NCBI GenBank assembly: GCA_911728455.2
Contig: OU452219.1
Coordinates: 16,334,397-16,398,396, forward strand
Source: Marthasterias glacialis
Lineage: Eukaryota; Echinodermata; Asteroidea; Forcipulatida; Asteriidae
Length of the DNA stretch: 64,000 bases
Reading direction: 5' to 3'
Part shown: one piece after another, positions 13,253 through 25,678 of the stretch
Layout: each line of letters opens with the position of its first letter
How positions within the stretch are numbered: position 1 is the stretch's first letter
Made by a program: the position numbers and the translations under genes
Notes under the pieces: generated by a model
Seen by the model: only the letters and a program-made list of their open reading frames with translations
What the model was told of the DNA's origin: nothing
Databases searched by the model: none

Positions 13253-13843
13253 ATAGACTGTGGAAGTCTCGCACAGATTGAAAACGAGAAAACAAGCCAA
13301 AAGAAGGCTATGTTGTTTTTTTTATAAAAAACAACTCCTTTTAAAAATTATATTTATACAAACCTGAAAATAACAATACTCATCGCAATTTTTTCAAAGA
13401 AACAATTTCAATTTTTGTATCATTCAAATAATTTGTAAAAACGAACATTGTTACAAATACTTGGCACCAGGATGCATATTTGACTCTAATGGTTCTAGAC
13501 TACATGTACATGCAGTACGATTTTCGAATCACGCACAAATCCGTGCAACCATTGGATAACATTAATGTGAGTCGGGCACATTTCTGAATTGTTTACAAGT
13601 AATCGGAAACTTCAGGTCAACTCTTACTCTTGGGTTTTCTTTGTGGATTTGTTAAATTTATTTTACTGACGTAATCATTGCTAAATTTCACTTTCCTAAA
13701 AATATAATGTAATTTTTACAACCATAAACTATGTTAAACCTAAAGTATTTGAAGAAACAGAATCTCAAACACGTAGAACTCAATATGGTTGGGACCAACT
13801 TGGTCCCAAGAGTTCGAATCCACGCAAGACTTGCACAGTCTAT
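13253..13843. mobile_element. 590-bp TIR element, ATAGACTGTGCAAGTC ends (copy 1)
   Basis: Left end ATAGACTGTGGAAGTCTCGC, right end GCAAGACTTGCACAGTCTAT. It shares left, right and internal blocks (TATTTGAAGAAACAGAATCT, GGTTGGGACCAACTTGGT) with 24769-25347. No transposase frame, so non-autonomous. GAGTTCGAATCC near the right end resembles a tRNA B box. Confidence 0.75.
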
Positions 13844-15230
13844 AGTATCAGTAATAAATACTGATGTTGGATGTACGTAATTGACAATGTACAAATGTAC
13901 AGCACACTCAATGGATGTAAACATGACAAGTCTGTTTTAAAACACAATTTACCTGTGTACTGTTTTCCCCCTACTATCTGTACAATGTTTTTAACCTTAA
14001 AAAAACATAAATAAAATAAATACTGTTCATTTTCATACATGTAGTGTCTGCACAGACAGCTTTAATATTTTTAGCACATCTGTCGTACGTCACTTCAATC
14101 TATCTAAACACTCTATTTCTGACATGATCTTACAGGGAATTGAGTAAGGAGAAACTGTGGATAAGGCGCCTCCAGACCATTCAACCCCTTTGTCTGATCA
14201 TCCAAGAAGGAAATCATTAATAACTTTTTTGTCTTTGCCTTGAACTCCTTTTTCCACAGATGTCCCCCCATTTTAGTCTGTCTCCTTCACAAATTAATTA
14301 CTTTTTCTCCCTTTTCCTACCTTTGATTTTGTCTTTTGTGGTTCCAATCTCTTGCGGTTAAACGTGCCACTTCCCTCCGCCCCACCCCCCTTTGTCTCCC
14401 CTGCCATTGTTTATCCCTGGCATCTTCTGACTGAATCCTGCCTCTCTCTGTTCACTTCTTTCAACTTGCTGCTTCTGTTACTCCAGCATACTTGTACATG
14501 TATGCATGTGTTGTGTTGTGTTGTCATTTATATTAGCCTTTGAGAAAGACTCTGCTAGGGTCAAAACGTAAGGCCATTAACAATTTCTTGCGAATAGGCC
14601 TAAAAAGGATACAGACCTGCATATTGTGTAATCTAAGTAAGTTCTGCAAAAGTGCTACCAAGTTCCAAATGTGTAACTGTATGTTGTTTGAAATGAAAGT
14701 GCTCAGCCCCCTACAAGATGCAATATTTACAGACTTATGTTGGTCTCATTACTGAACGGCGCAGCATTCTCTCTCCCTTCCAATCACTGCTTCTTCCTTT
14801 CTTTTTTTTTCACACGTGAAATCAGGGTTCTCCTTGGCCCCAGGGTTGTAAATAGTGTGGATTTCCTGATCGGAAAAATAGTAACTGCGAGCGCCGAGCA
14901 TGATGGATACACTCATGTTGTTCGTTCAAAGCAATTATGTTACATATGAGAGCGATGTATAATCCAGTGGACTTTTTGGGGGGAATCGATGTTGTGGTGC
15001 ATTGTGGTTTTCCCTGGTACCCATTTTTTGGAATGGTTTTCTTTACAGATACCAGTGGAAACCATTTTAGCAAAGATACTTCCACAATTGTAAACATACA
15101 AGTCGGGTGGTGAGAGACGCCATGAGCATGTGTTGAGTTTAAATGTATGACCATGGCATAGCACGCTGCACAGCAGCTAGGCCTTCTTGTGTAGAGAAGT
15201 TACAGTAAGTGCATTTCGTTGAAGCAACGT
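13844..15230. other. Non-coding stretch; possible retroelement tail
   Basis: Pyrimidine-rich at 14220-14480. TTTGAGAAAGACTCTGCTAG at 14538-14557 recurs, diverged, at 34574-34593. Such a block looks like the 3' end of a Penelope-like or LINE element, but only from memory of similar tails. No exon seen. Confidence 0.35.
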
Positions 15231-15289
15231 TGTGTTAGATTTGTGATATTTGTTATATTTGTTATATTTCTCATATCGGGTTTTAAAAA

Positions 15290-15382
15290 GTGTGATCGGC
15301 TTTTTTCGACAGCGTATCGGCCCCAAATTTGTGCATATCAGCCCATTACACTGCATTCTACATGTAAGTGGAGAGAACCCTG
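15290..15382 (+). mobile_element. Partial CAGGGTTCTCTCC element
   Basis: Shares CGTATCGGCCC, ATCAGCCC and the terminal GGAGAGAACCCTG with 11576-11939. The left end is not found. Confidence 0.45.
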
Positions 15383-16107
15383 GAAATAAGTAACTTCTGC
15401 AAATGGTGTAGTCAGACGGATTCGTTATACTACAATGCAACAAACAAAATCCCATTTAGGACTGTCCCCGGTTGAGTACAAAACTTCAGTAAGCTTTCCA
15501 TCTTTCATTTTTAAAGCTGGTCTAAATGATAAGAGAGGGCTTAGCTCCGTCACCGGACCGGACATGCTTGGTGGTCTGGCGTTTTGGAAATCTGCTGTAG
15601 AATGCAGGGGTCATAGCTGATATATTTCCGTAAAATACTCGGATAACACGGAGTATACAGTTCTTATCACACATCGGTGTAGGGTAAAACCAAAGCATTT
15701 ATCCCTGATAAAATTGTAACACCAAAGGAATCTATAATATTCTCAACATAGAATCACTGACAAAGGATGCATGTATTTTAAATACAGTTACAGCCTACAT
15801 GTTCCATGTACATTGCAACATAGTAGTAGAAACGTTTTTGCACAGTTGCATAACATACATGTAGTTGTGCATAGTCATGGGATTTTCAGATTATGTGGGT
15901 GGAGTAAGGCTAAACATACTCAGCTGCATGGGCTTTCAGAAAATTGGTTGGTAGAGGACCATAACCACACATATGCAAGAATGAAATCTGTTACTTGTTA
16001 TAACTTTCTGGTAATGAAACAAACGAAATGAAACCAAGTGACCCTCAAAAGTGACTAGCACTTGGACCCGTAGGCCTGAGGATACACTGTGTAGAGAAAA
16101 TCATCTT

Positions 16108-16138
16108 CTGACATTTCTTCATCATGAAGAAATGTCAG
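16108..16138. repeat. Perfect palindrome, 15-bp arms with a 1-base centre
   Basis: CTGACATTTCTTCAT, C, then its exact reverse complement. It abuts the right-hand end of the SINE at 16141-16290. Confidence 0.92.
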
Positions 16139-16140
16139 TT

Positions 16141-16290
16141 TTACATGTGGGAGGAAAACCCCAAAAAGGGAAAACCCACGCAATCAGGTAGGGACTGAAA
16201 ACCCCAATCCACATGCAAGGCTCCAGTCCGGGATTCGAACCAAGTTCCACAGAGGTGAAAGGCAGGGAATGAAACCACTAAGCCAACCTG
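16141..16290 (-). mobile_element. tRNA-derived SINE
   Basis: On the - strand it reads GTTGGCTTAGTGGTTTCATT (A-box-like), then GGTTCGAATCCCGG (B box), then a body GCATGTGGATTGGGGTTTTC and CAGTCCCTACCTGATTGCGT. The body is of a type I associate with marine deuterostome SINEs. An accidental open frame on the same strand follows the element. Confidence 0.75.
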
Positions 16291-19200
16291 AATGCTCAAT
16301 TGTGAAACAGGGGACTGCTTGCCACACAAAACAAATAATATGCACTCTTGTGTTGGGCTTATATTTTCTGTGTGTGGTGTTTTGTTTGGATTCTTTCATT
16401 TTTATTTGATAGTATATCAGTTGGGCCTCACTACAGAAATGAATGGATGCTCCTTGTCCTTTGCTTTTTGTATCTTGGAATTAAATATAATTTAAATGAT
16501 CAATACTTCACTGATGTAGACTATAAATTCTAAAATGACAGCAAGATGATGACAACTCACTGATCTATCCTTAACATGAGCATTTTAGTATACATGTACT
16601 TAAATAATTTACATTATTATTTAAAACATCTTATGAGGAAGATGAGAAAATAAAATGGCACTTGAGGTTGTGAAACGGTTCAGATTTCGAAGAACATGCA
16701 ATAACAGATTGATTTTATCAACCTTGTACACACAGTGTGTACATCGTAAACATGAAACAGTTTCAATTCTTCCCTTTTTTTTAATGATTGCTGCAGTAAA
16801 ACATCCCCCACAAAATTATGGATGACATAGAGGAATTGGAGTTGACTTTCTCTTTCATTTTATGACCTGAGATGATGCAAGCTAATGCCCTGAATATGTA
16901 TGGAGCACAAAAACGGTGATTCCTCCTATCGATAAAGGTGTGATACGTGCAAGGATACTACAAAACCAAGATAGGACACTCTATGCAGAAACATGAAACG
17001 CAAAATTGGGGCGCCCGTTGTCGTTTGGTAGTTAAAACCTAAATGGAAAAACTTACGCCAAATGATCCTACCAACAAAAAAAAAGGTGAAGGCAGATCCA
17101 AAACTTGGTGTTCGATAATAAATTGTGTCAATAATCCTTGCAAAATTGACACACACGGGGGAAGGGCGCCATCACACGGTTGGTAGGTATAAAGGCGTTA
17201 CATCTGCTACCGTGCAAAACGGCACAAGTGTCCTACATGTAATCTTGTGTTTCTAGCATCTTTGGTAATGAAAGTCACCAAACTGCACATGTACTTGTAC
17301 AGTGTACAATGTCTGGAGAGCTTCCATTGTGACAACAGTCAATGCCTCAAAGGGGTTTACTGGTTGGGTTTACGCCCTCTGGTTCACAGGGACCAATGTC
17401 TACTGCTTTCTCTGTCTCCACAATAGAAAGTGGGTGTAACAACAAAACAAACTATTTATGTACGTTGTAGTTCAGCACCGCTGCTTGACTGTCAATTGGC
17501 AGGTTGACTGCATAGTACAAACATGAGGAATTGACCTGCCTTTTTTTCCCAGAGCAATTTTAGACGTCACAGTGTGAAGTTGTAGTTATGTATTGTTTGC
17601 TTGTTCTATTTTAAGTTCAACTTTATTAATTTGTTCCCCCCCCCCCCCCCCCCCGGGTACATTGTTCATCGGGGCAAACCAATCATAAATAGAGCAACAC
17701 TGCTGACATCATAACGGATCACTTTCTAGAAAGAAATGTACATGTATCGTAAGCACTGGCACCAATGAAAGTTTCACTGAGTGGTTTGATTTGCGTATTC
17801 TTGAAAACTAGAGTAAAGGATTTGAATAAATGCTTACTTCCCGAGGAAACAAGCCAACATTGAGTTGTACATTGTAAATGATTGATTTGGCCTACACCCA
17901 TGCAGGCCTTCACACAATTATTGTGATGGGACGGGAACTGGGAAACAGACCTTATGCAAGCCTCTTTCACTGCTTGTAATGAAGGAGCAAAAGTAGTACA
18001 AACATCTTCTTAATTTAGCTAATCTTTACAGTGCTGCCCTCATCCCCCAAAATGCAGAGCTGCAAACCCCCAGTCAGCATGTGCCTCAAGCATTTGCCTG
18101 TAAATTTATTCTCACAACACAATCTGAACGCAACCGATTAAAAAAAAAAAACAAGACGGGGAGCATATATAACATTTTCCTCATTATACACCTACAAGAA
18201 ATAATGCAGTTAACAACATAGCTGACCAGAATATCGAAAAGTCAAGCTTGTTTGTTCCACGTTCCAACAGACAGACACAGCCACCGACAGACCGACTGAA
18301 TGGAGTAGGAAATTATCATACATCGGTGAGAGCTTGGCTCGGAAAAAATTGCCTGCTCAGAGGGAAACAGCTCCGAGGAACATCTGGCAATAAAGTATTA
18401 GATAGAGTGGGCGTCCTAGCAATATCCTTTCTGTAGTACACTTGACTTGATATGATCATATCTAAACCTTCATGCTCGCATGAGCTCTCTTTGTCAGAGG
18501 ACGGGAAGCTTCTTATACATGCAGCACCAAGATGCTTCTATCATCCCTTCCCAATGTAATTACACCAACGTGAATAATTCAGACGATGATAAATAATCCA
18601 GGGTTTTTGCAAACTTTAATTAAGGTTCTCTATAGGCACCCCTCTCTCTCTCGCTCTCTCGCTCTCTCTGTTCTTGTCTACGCATCTTCTTCTCTTAAGC
18701 CCCGGAAGTGGCTGTAATCTAGAGAGTTGTTTGTTCATACAGAGTATGTGAAAACAAAACAAAATCTGGGAGAAAATCACATCTCCAATCACCGTGCCCA
18801 CGGCAAAATAGTTTAGTGCCTTGATGTTTGCAAATATGGGAAGATCTGATTGTTTTAACACATGTGCACTGTCTCTCGTGGTTTACAATAACGCAGATAT
18901 CCTCGGACTCTTTGGAGACAGTTTAACTTTCAAAAATGATGGATCTGAATTGTTCTGTCTTTATTTCAATGATCTATTACTTCAGCACAAAGTGAATTTC
19001 CAAATGAAAATAGACAAGAACACAAACTTATGGAGAAAAGCTTTAAGGTATATTAAACAAATGACTTGCTTACAAATTTTACAATCACAAAGATTACGAC
19101 CAATTTTTTTCGTAATGGAAATGTTCTCCTTGATCTTTTTTACCATGATTGTTTGGCAACCCATGTTTCTGGCTCAAGGTGCTAACTGCTCAACAACAGT

Positions 19201-19303
19201 TTCTAGGACCTGAAAATTACTATGCAAACACCAAATAATGATCAATCTTCCACTAAAAACAAAACAAAAAATACGAAGCATAATCTTAAAACAAGATACT
19301 CAC
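16291..19303. other. SAMD4 intron 1, proximal part
   Basis: Just downstream of the SAMD4 first exon on its strand. No conserved exon seen. It contains a run of 19 C at 17636-17654 and (TC)n at 18640-18670. Confidence 0.55.
17636..17654. repeat. Homopolymer run of 19 C
   Basis: Uninterrupted C run followed by GGGTAC; a candidate length-variable site with i-motif/G-quadruplex potential. Confidence 0.9.
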
Positions 19304-19511
19304 CAATATCATTAGCTTCTTGTTCTAACCGCTGACAATCGTCTGAATCGACCAGAGTTTGCTCAAGGACCAGCGTCAGGAATCGTGCCTGGGTGGAGGA
19401 CACCCTACGTATTAACGAATACAACGCCACCGTCTGTTCACACTCATTCCACTCCTTGAACCACACCGACAGGGCGTTTACTTGGTCACGAAATAGGTAG
19501 GCTGGCTTCAT
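19304..19511 (-). CDS. SAMD4: Smaug/SAMD4 family protein, first coding exon (partial gene)
   Basis: On the - strand an ATG at 19511-19509 opens [20 protein letters not shown], continuing through [20 protein letters not shown] and [11 protein letters not shown] to EQEANDI. This is the conserved N-terminal block of Smaug proteins (vertebrate SAMD4A/B), post-transcriptional repressors that bind stem-loop SRE elements in mRNA through a SAM domain. Only this block is present; the Smaug-specific second region, SAM domain and PHAT domain should lie on later exons. The exon ends in phase 1 at a strong GTGAGT donor (19303 downward). An in-frame ATG 11 codons upstream adds [11 protein letters not shown], which I did not choose because family homology begins at or after [11 protein letters not shown] found no second exon between 1 and 19303, so intron 1 exceeds 19 kb. 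Confidence 0.88.
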
Positions 19512-21392
19512 GGCGAGACCAGTTGGTATTTGAGGACAAAACAACTACTACCCTCTACTGCATTGGTCCATAGTGACTGACAATATCTGGGATCTGGCGG
19601 TCGGCACTGGGCTATTCCACTCATACATGTGTATTACATAATTTTACCTGAACTCCAACCTGAAAGAAATTGAAAAAGACAGGCTGTTATTTCCGGTATT
19701 CTACAAATCACCTGGTATTTCTCAAGACAAATTTATTTCACACGTCCAGTATGAAGCATACACATTCAGCATCTAACCACCAGCAACGACACATGTACAA
19801 TATGTATGCTTTCTGTATTACTCATCCATTATGTGCGTGTTCGGTGCTTTAGGTAAACATAATGCAAAACTTATAGAGGCAGAACTCAATGAAGTGCACA
19901 TAGCATTCAGTAGCACAGTAGACGAGACTGCATAAAATCCAACTACACTAAACAGCCGGCAATGGCATGGTCATATGGACATTTTATTGTGATGCATTGA
20001 ACAACACTCGGCATACAGACTTGACAAGTCATTTTGCATACAAAAGTCATTCATCATTTCAATTCAACTTACAGAAAGTACAACTGCACACTTTGTAGTA
20101 CAACACATGATATGTGATATATTTTGACAGTATCATTCATTTTTTACAGTTATGGATTGGTAACGCTTGCCACTCATCTGTCAATGTATACATGCACAAG
20201 TACATGAATGTTTACATACAAATATACCTCAGTACGATATTTGTTAGGGTCTTAGTAAGTAACATTAATTCCAATGGGAATCATAAATGTGTAATACATG
20301 CACCCTCTGCTACAATGTACTTGTACAATGTAATACATACATAGGTGTACATGTGAACAGTTTGCTATTCCCGTATGTAACAACTCAACCACACAAATTT
20401 CTGGCCAAAATTATCAGGACAACTTTCTGAAAACCTTTTTTTAAAATGTACAAGAACGAATTGTAACTATACCTATTGAAGACGGCAAGTAACCAAACAC
20501 AGTTAGAGACAGCAAGAGAACACTATAAATCTGTAGATCCAGCACACATTCTCACGATAGCACTTTTGAGAAGAGATGGTCACTGGGTGGCCGGAACACC
20601 AAACCCCACCGGCAGAGTAGCAGACCCTTAGTGATAGGACACTAGCGTAACCGAGGCCAGTGGATATTACATGAGAGTCAATTAATGAGCTTGGCATCTC
20701 ATGACATCCTATAACGAGAATGATCGTCCCATGACCGTCGCAACGCAGGAACTATCTGATGAGGAAATGGTGCGTGACCCAACTGCCTGGCATTATTAAT
20801 AATAGCTACACACCATGCGACGGAACTACAGTGCTGAGCCTGCTTTACAATGTGGCTCTCTGGCAGTACACAAACAGACATGTGACTCGGGAGGGACGTT
20901 TACGTGGAGTCTGGAGGTAGAGAAATCAAATGATGACTTCCCTTCTACGTTCTCGCCCATCTTGGCAAGGTGTCACAAGACTTGGTGCCATGCCAAAAGT
21001 TTCATGCAGCTCAACATACATCTAAGAACCTGCATTAAAGCATTCTCTGGGCAGTTTTTATTTGTAGTGATCAAAACTGTCTATTATGAACAAACTTAAT
21101 TCTGAGTTTGATAATTTAAATCTGCTCTAAAATTAATCGGAAGAAGCATTCAGAACAATTTCTTCAATTGTTTTTTGACAAGAAAAACAACTTTCTAAGA
21201 ATTGCTTTAAAAACTTGTCAGACACCAACAAAATAAGGCAATTTTCTTTTTAACTGTTGGGAATCTGGAACAAAATTTCCCGATTCTTCCCAATGTTATA
21301 TTAAAAAATTGCGACCTACATAGTATTTATATTGCTGATTTGTTGACTTTTGTGTTTGTCATGCGTTTCTCTTTATTCAGAACACATTTTTG
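19512..21392. other. Upstream flank or 5' UTR/intron of SAMD4
   Basis: A possible - strand acceptor (TTTCAATTTCTTTCAG, ending at 19660) lies 149 bp upstream of the SAMD4 ATG. If used, the coding exon would start at 19659. No other feature recognised. Confidence 0.35.
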
Positions 21393-21596
21393 AAGGGGCT
21401 GTGTCGTCATGATTATAGCAGTAAATGGAATAACCCAGTTACTACGTGCGCGTGCACGTTGGCGGTGTCATCATAGTTTGACAGAATTGGCACCCTTTGT
21501 GATTTGACAAGGCAGCGCGTGTGCAGTATCTGGGTGAGAGTTCATCTTTCCATGCACAGCCACAGGCCTGCTATAAACATGACAACACAGCCCCTT
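21393..21596. mobile_element. MITE, AAGGGGCTGTGTCGTCATG ends
   Basis: Left end AAGGGGCTGTGTCGTCATG and right end CATGACAACACAGCCCCTT are near-perfect inverted repeats. 204 bp, more GC-rich than the flanks. Confidence 0.75.
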
Positions 21597-21742
21597 TAAT
21601 AACATTTGTGCATCGTTTTCGGTGTAATTGCCTGTGAAAGTTTGGCCCGATACACAAGCCCTTCTTGCTGATGTTACATTGTAAATGTATTCAGTGATGC
21701 AAATGTTCTTTCCTTTAAAAGAGCAGATAGCAGCACAGCAGA

Positions 21743-21903
21743 AGATCTGGAATTACACAGATGCCACAGCCTCTGTTGCCATGGTCTTGACATTGGTACA
21801 CCTTCAAAAGTTTCCCACAGACTTCAAAATGTTCAAATGGAAGTGCCATTTGCAAAAAAACGGAAATGGCCTTGTCCTATGAAGGATGAAGGTCCGGTCC
21901 TGA
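21743..21903 (+). mobile_element. CAGGCCTG-family MITE, degraded
   Basis: TCTGGAATTACACAGATG, GGTACACCTTCAAAAGTTTC, GGAAGTGCCATTTGCAAA and GGCCTTGTCCTATGAAGGAT match the 40379 copy read in the opposite direction and the 4660 copy. Confidence 0.65.
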
Positions 21904-22029
21904 AGTAGACAGTTGTAAATTTTACATTTTAACCAGTAATATGAAATCCAACTAAAATTATAAACAAACTAATAATCAAACAAACAAACAATATTTAATT
22001 CATAAGAAATGGCTAATGGGTTATTGTGC

Positions 22030-22046
22030 GGGGGGGGGGGGGGGGG
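22030..22046. repeat. Homopolymer run of 17 G
   Basis: Uninterrupted G run, likely length-variable. Confidence 0.9.
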
Positions 22047-22049
22047 AGA

Positions 22050-23300
22050 AACATGGAGAAATGTAAATTCATCATGTGAACTGACAACATAAACAGTTCT
22101 TTTATTTTTGACTGAATGGGCCTTTGTCATACTCTGGGAGCATAGTGCCTATTGTGAGTTGAGGACGCTTGGGATGATCAAGCGGGGGTTACAAAAAAAC
22201 AAGGTTAAAAAGGTCATGTTATTTGTGTGTTTTGACTTCCACCCGTTCGCTTCCACTGACAGAAATTAAAGTTGCACGGCCCGATTTTTGCAGAAAGAAA
22301 AATAACAAATTTTGACAGATGATGCTGTTTCAAAACGGGGGAAAAAAAGGCAAAAACTTTCATATTCATGCCATCTGGCATGCAAAATTGTTTGCACATG
22401 GCTGATAGATAGATAGTGCTGGGATCCCGACAATAATTTATTTTAGTTTTTTGATTATCTACCACTTATCATTGTCAGGTTTTTTTCGTGCAATACCTTA
22501 AATGAAAGCCTAATTTCTTTAATCTATAAAAAGAGCTGTTCTAAATTTATATCTAAATTTGGGAGTCATATAAGCATCGTTAAATTGCAGAATAGCTTCT
22601 TTTTGAATCTCTTTCTTATTTTCTCTCCTACGTAAGGCTGCCGTGACGTATGTACGATATCTCTTTACACGTTTAACAATGAACATAAAGCTTGTGCTTG
22701 TAAAAGATGCTATGCAAATGTACTGATGTAACAGGGCACCTCTTCCGACCTTGATGCTTCAACTATTAACACACACAGCTATGTTTTCAACATCAGATTT
22801 TATGAGGCATAAGCATACGTGTGTTCTAAATATTGCATCCTAATGATTGCATCATGCACTTTAAGTTTATTTAAAACATAAATTACATCAATTATTAATC
22901 AATGCCAATTTCTCCAACACATGCCTTCTGCCGTCCACTGAATGCAGTTAGTGTGAAACAAACCCACTGATGACAGTCAACACAGGAAGTAAATCATGTC
23001 ATTAGAGGGATGGTACAACACTGATTGCACATTTTTTTTCACAATTATCACAGAAGTGCTCAAAAGCTCACCTTGTACAAAAATAATGCCCACCTGGCGC
23101 CACGTAATGTGACAACTAGGACATGTGACAACTTTGCACGGTTCTGTGGAGATACAATCTAGTAAGGTTTGCGGTAACACCTTGTACATGAAAAATCTCT
23201 CTCTGAGTTGTGGTAGTTCTGACAAGAACGGGTGGCGTAATGTGAAGTTTGTACCTGGCCACTTCGATGTCAAGTTGGTATCTATCCAATATATGACCAT
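22050..23300. other. Non-coding stretch
   Basis: Unique-looking AT-rich sequence; I see no exon, RNA gene or clear repeat. Confidence 0.45.
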
Positions 23301-23440
23301 AAGGCCGTTTCCGAAGTGGGGCTATGGCTACGGCTACAGCTGGATCGCTGCGTCATGCGCTGAAGTATACCATGTCCTTAGGAACACCCTTAGAAACAGT
23401 TGTAGCCATAGCCGTAGCCACCAAATACGGATACGGCCTT
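23301..23440. mobile_element. 140-bp foldback MITE, AAGGCCGTNTCCG ends (copy 1)
   Basis: Left arm AAGGCCGTTTCCGAAGTGGG then GCTATGGCTACGGCTACA; the right arm is its inverted form ending GGATACGGCCTT. Most of the element can fold on itself. Related copy at 60339-60469. Confidence 0.8.
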
Positions 23441-23623
23441 ATACAAAGTTGGTAGCAGCTTGCATTTACAAGTAAGTTGCCACATGCACTACATGTCCGT
23501 ATTGTGTTTGCTACATGTATGCACTGCTATGTACTGTGTAGTTCCTTGGAAGCCTTTTTTCCCCAACTTTATAAAAATTTTGCAATGTTTATACTTAGTT
23601 GTTAAAAATACTCTTATAAATTA

Positions 23624-23802
23624 CAGGCCTGATTGCTTCGTTCTTGGAAGGGCAAGGGCACCAAGGCATTTTCTTCCTGATAAAAGGCACCTCTATGAGG
23701 AAATTGAGGAAACTTTTATTGAGACATTTCAAGGGCACAAAGGCAATGAACAGAGGCAACGGAGGCAATTGCCTCCGTTGCCTCTGTGAAGTATCACGCC
23801 TG
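23624..23802 (-). mobile_element. CAGGCCTG-family MITE
   Basis: Left end CAGGCCTGATTGCTTCGTTC, right end GAAGTATCACGCCTG. The interior AAGGGCAAGGGCACCAAGGC and GAGGCAATTGCCTCCGTTGC fits the family. Opposite orientation to 10749 and 25531. Confidence 0.75.
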
Positions 23803-24768
23803 ATATTATTTTCATTTCATTATTTTTTAGTGAACTGGACAATTTACATGAATATGCTTCGACCAATGTGGTACTTGTCCTTTTCTGTTAATTAAAATGT
23901 AGCATTATTCATGAATACTTTTCACCAAGGATTACTGTGATTTGGATAAATTACATTATGGAATACTAATTTAATTAGTCTGATGGTCTGTTGTGGGAAT
24001 CAACCTTGGAGATAGAAAATAAGCTACCTCCACAATTCAACCTTTCCTTCTTTTACAGCATTTCACATGTACTTGAGTAGTACATTACATTATACATTTG
24101 TTGCACACTGTATGGTGTTTTGTATACCAGAGGAGGCAAATGGCACACGAGGCTCCCGATGGTGTACAAAACCCATGGACCCCATCACACAGGGTGCAAC
24201 AATTGTTTTGTTATAAATTGGTAATAGATTGCAAGAGGGGAAAACAAACATTATAAAGTGAAATAAATTATGCTTCTTTACTAATTCATTGTTGAGCATT
24301 GCATTTTGTTGTTTATTTAAACAAATTCAAACACTTTAACAGAAAATTACCTACTAGTGCATAGTCGTACACCTCAATGCCAGTCCACGTGTGTAATATT
24401 CCATGATTTTTGTTATTTTTGTTTTTTTCCGGTCATGATCATATCACCAGACCTCTAGGTTGCCACACCCAACCACAACAAATGATCCAAAAGATTCACA
24501 CATAAATTATGAGCATACTTTGCCATCAAGTACACTACAATGCATTTCCTTCTACATAATTGACATGTATTGGAATTGTATTTTTATGGTTATATGCAAG
24601 ATTGCCTCAATTTTATATACAAAGTACATTTTCAAGATTGGTAATTTTCAAAGACAATCAATTTATTAGTTTCAATCTGGAAGCACACTCATCATCAATT
24701 TAAAATCAGTATTTAAATCCTCCAGGAAAATACATTTACATCTGAAAAAAAATATCTGGGTCTGGGCA

Positions 24769-25347
24769 ATAGACTGTGCAAGTCTCGCTCGTATATCAAA
24801 AATGAGAAGACAAGTCATTAGAAGAAAACAAATTATGAAATCAAATCTTTTTTTCATTTTATTTATAAAAAATTCTAAAAAAATAAAAAATAAAAACAAT
24901 ATCACTTTTCATATAATTCAAATAATTTTTTTAAATTAACATTGAAACAAAACTAAAACTTGGGATGAGGATGCTTATTGGACCTCAACGATTCTAGACT
25001 ACATGCAGACGAATTGCGAATCACGCCCCAATTTGTGTAACGATTACATAGGTTTAATGATAACATGAACGTCAGTTGGGCAAAATTCTTAATTGTTTAC
25101 AAGTAACCGGAATCTGAGGTCAAGTCTTGTTCTCAGGTTTTCTTCATTGACTTGTTGAATTAATTTTACTTTCATATATTTCATCATTAAATTTTACTTC
25201 CCAACAATCTAATATACTTTTTATAGCCATAAACTATGTTAAATTAAAGTATTTGAAGAAACAGAATCTCGCACACATAAAACTCAATTTGGTTGGGACC
25301 AACTTGGTACCGAGAGTTCAAATCCATGCAAAACTTGCACAGTCTAT
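24769..25347. mobile_element. 580-bp TIR element, ATAGACTGTGCAAGTC ends (copy 2)
   Basis: ATAGACTGTGCAAGTCTCGC at the left and AAAACTTGCACAGTCTAT at the right. Colinear with 13253-13843 throughout, with many substitutions and small indels. Non-coding. Confidence 0.75.
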
Positions 25348-25530
25348 GGCGTTTGAGGACCCCCGCAAATCACTGTTGCGTATTTCAAATGCCGCAATCA
25401 AAATAAGCCAGATATGAACATGAACATTTCCCTGACAAAACATAAACAATTATTTAGTTGTGTGTGCTAAAACATGGCCATTGACTTTGATGATATTTTC
25501 ACAGGTTGGTTGTATGATGTGTTCATTGAA

Positions 25531-25678
25531 AACAATTGCCTTTGTTGCCCCTGGTCATTGCCTTGGTGCCCTTGAAATGGTCCGATAGAAATTTACAATT
25601 TCCTCATAGAGGTGCCCTTTACCATGGAAAAATGCCTTGGTGCCCTTGCCCTTACAAGAACGAAGCAGACAGGCCTCC
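25531..25678 (+). mobile_element. CAGGCCTG-family MITE
   Basis: TTGCCTTGGTGCCCTTGAAA, TTACAATTTCCTCATAGAGG, CCTTGCCCTTACAAGAACGA and the terminal CAGGCCT. Closest to the reverse complement of 38739-38885. The left end is eroded. Confidence 0.7.

Noticed and set aside
18821-19213. 130-codon + strand frame next to the SAMD4 exon
   Set aside because: No family resemblance, low-complexity hydrophobic end, and it overlaps the SAMD4 intron in antisense.
19512-19544. Eleven-residue N-terminal extension of the SAMD4 exon
   Set aside because: Smaug family similarity starts at or just after [10 protein letters not shown]; the upstream ATG is possible but less supported.
23460-23789. 109-codon + strand frame ending RQRRQLPPLPL
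   Set aside because: Its second half is the CAGGCCTG-family MITE; the first half has no homology I recognise.
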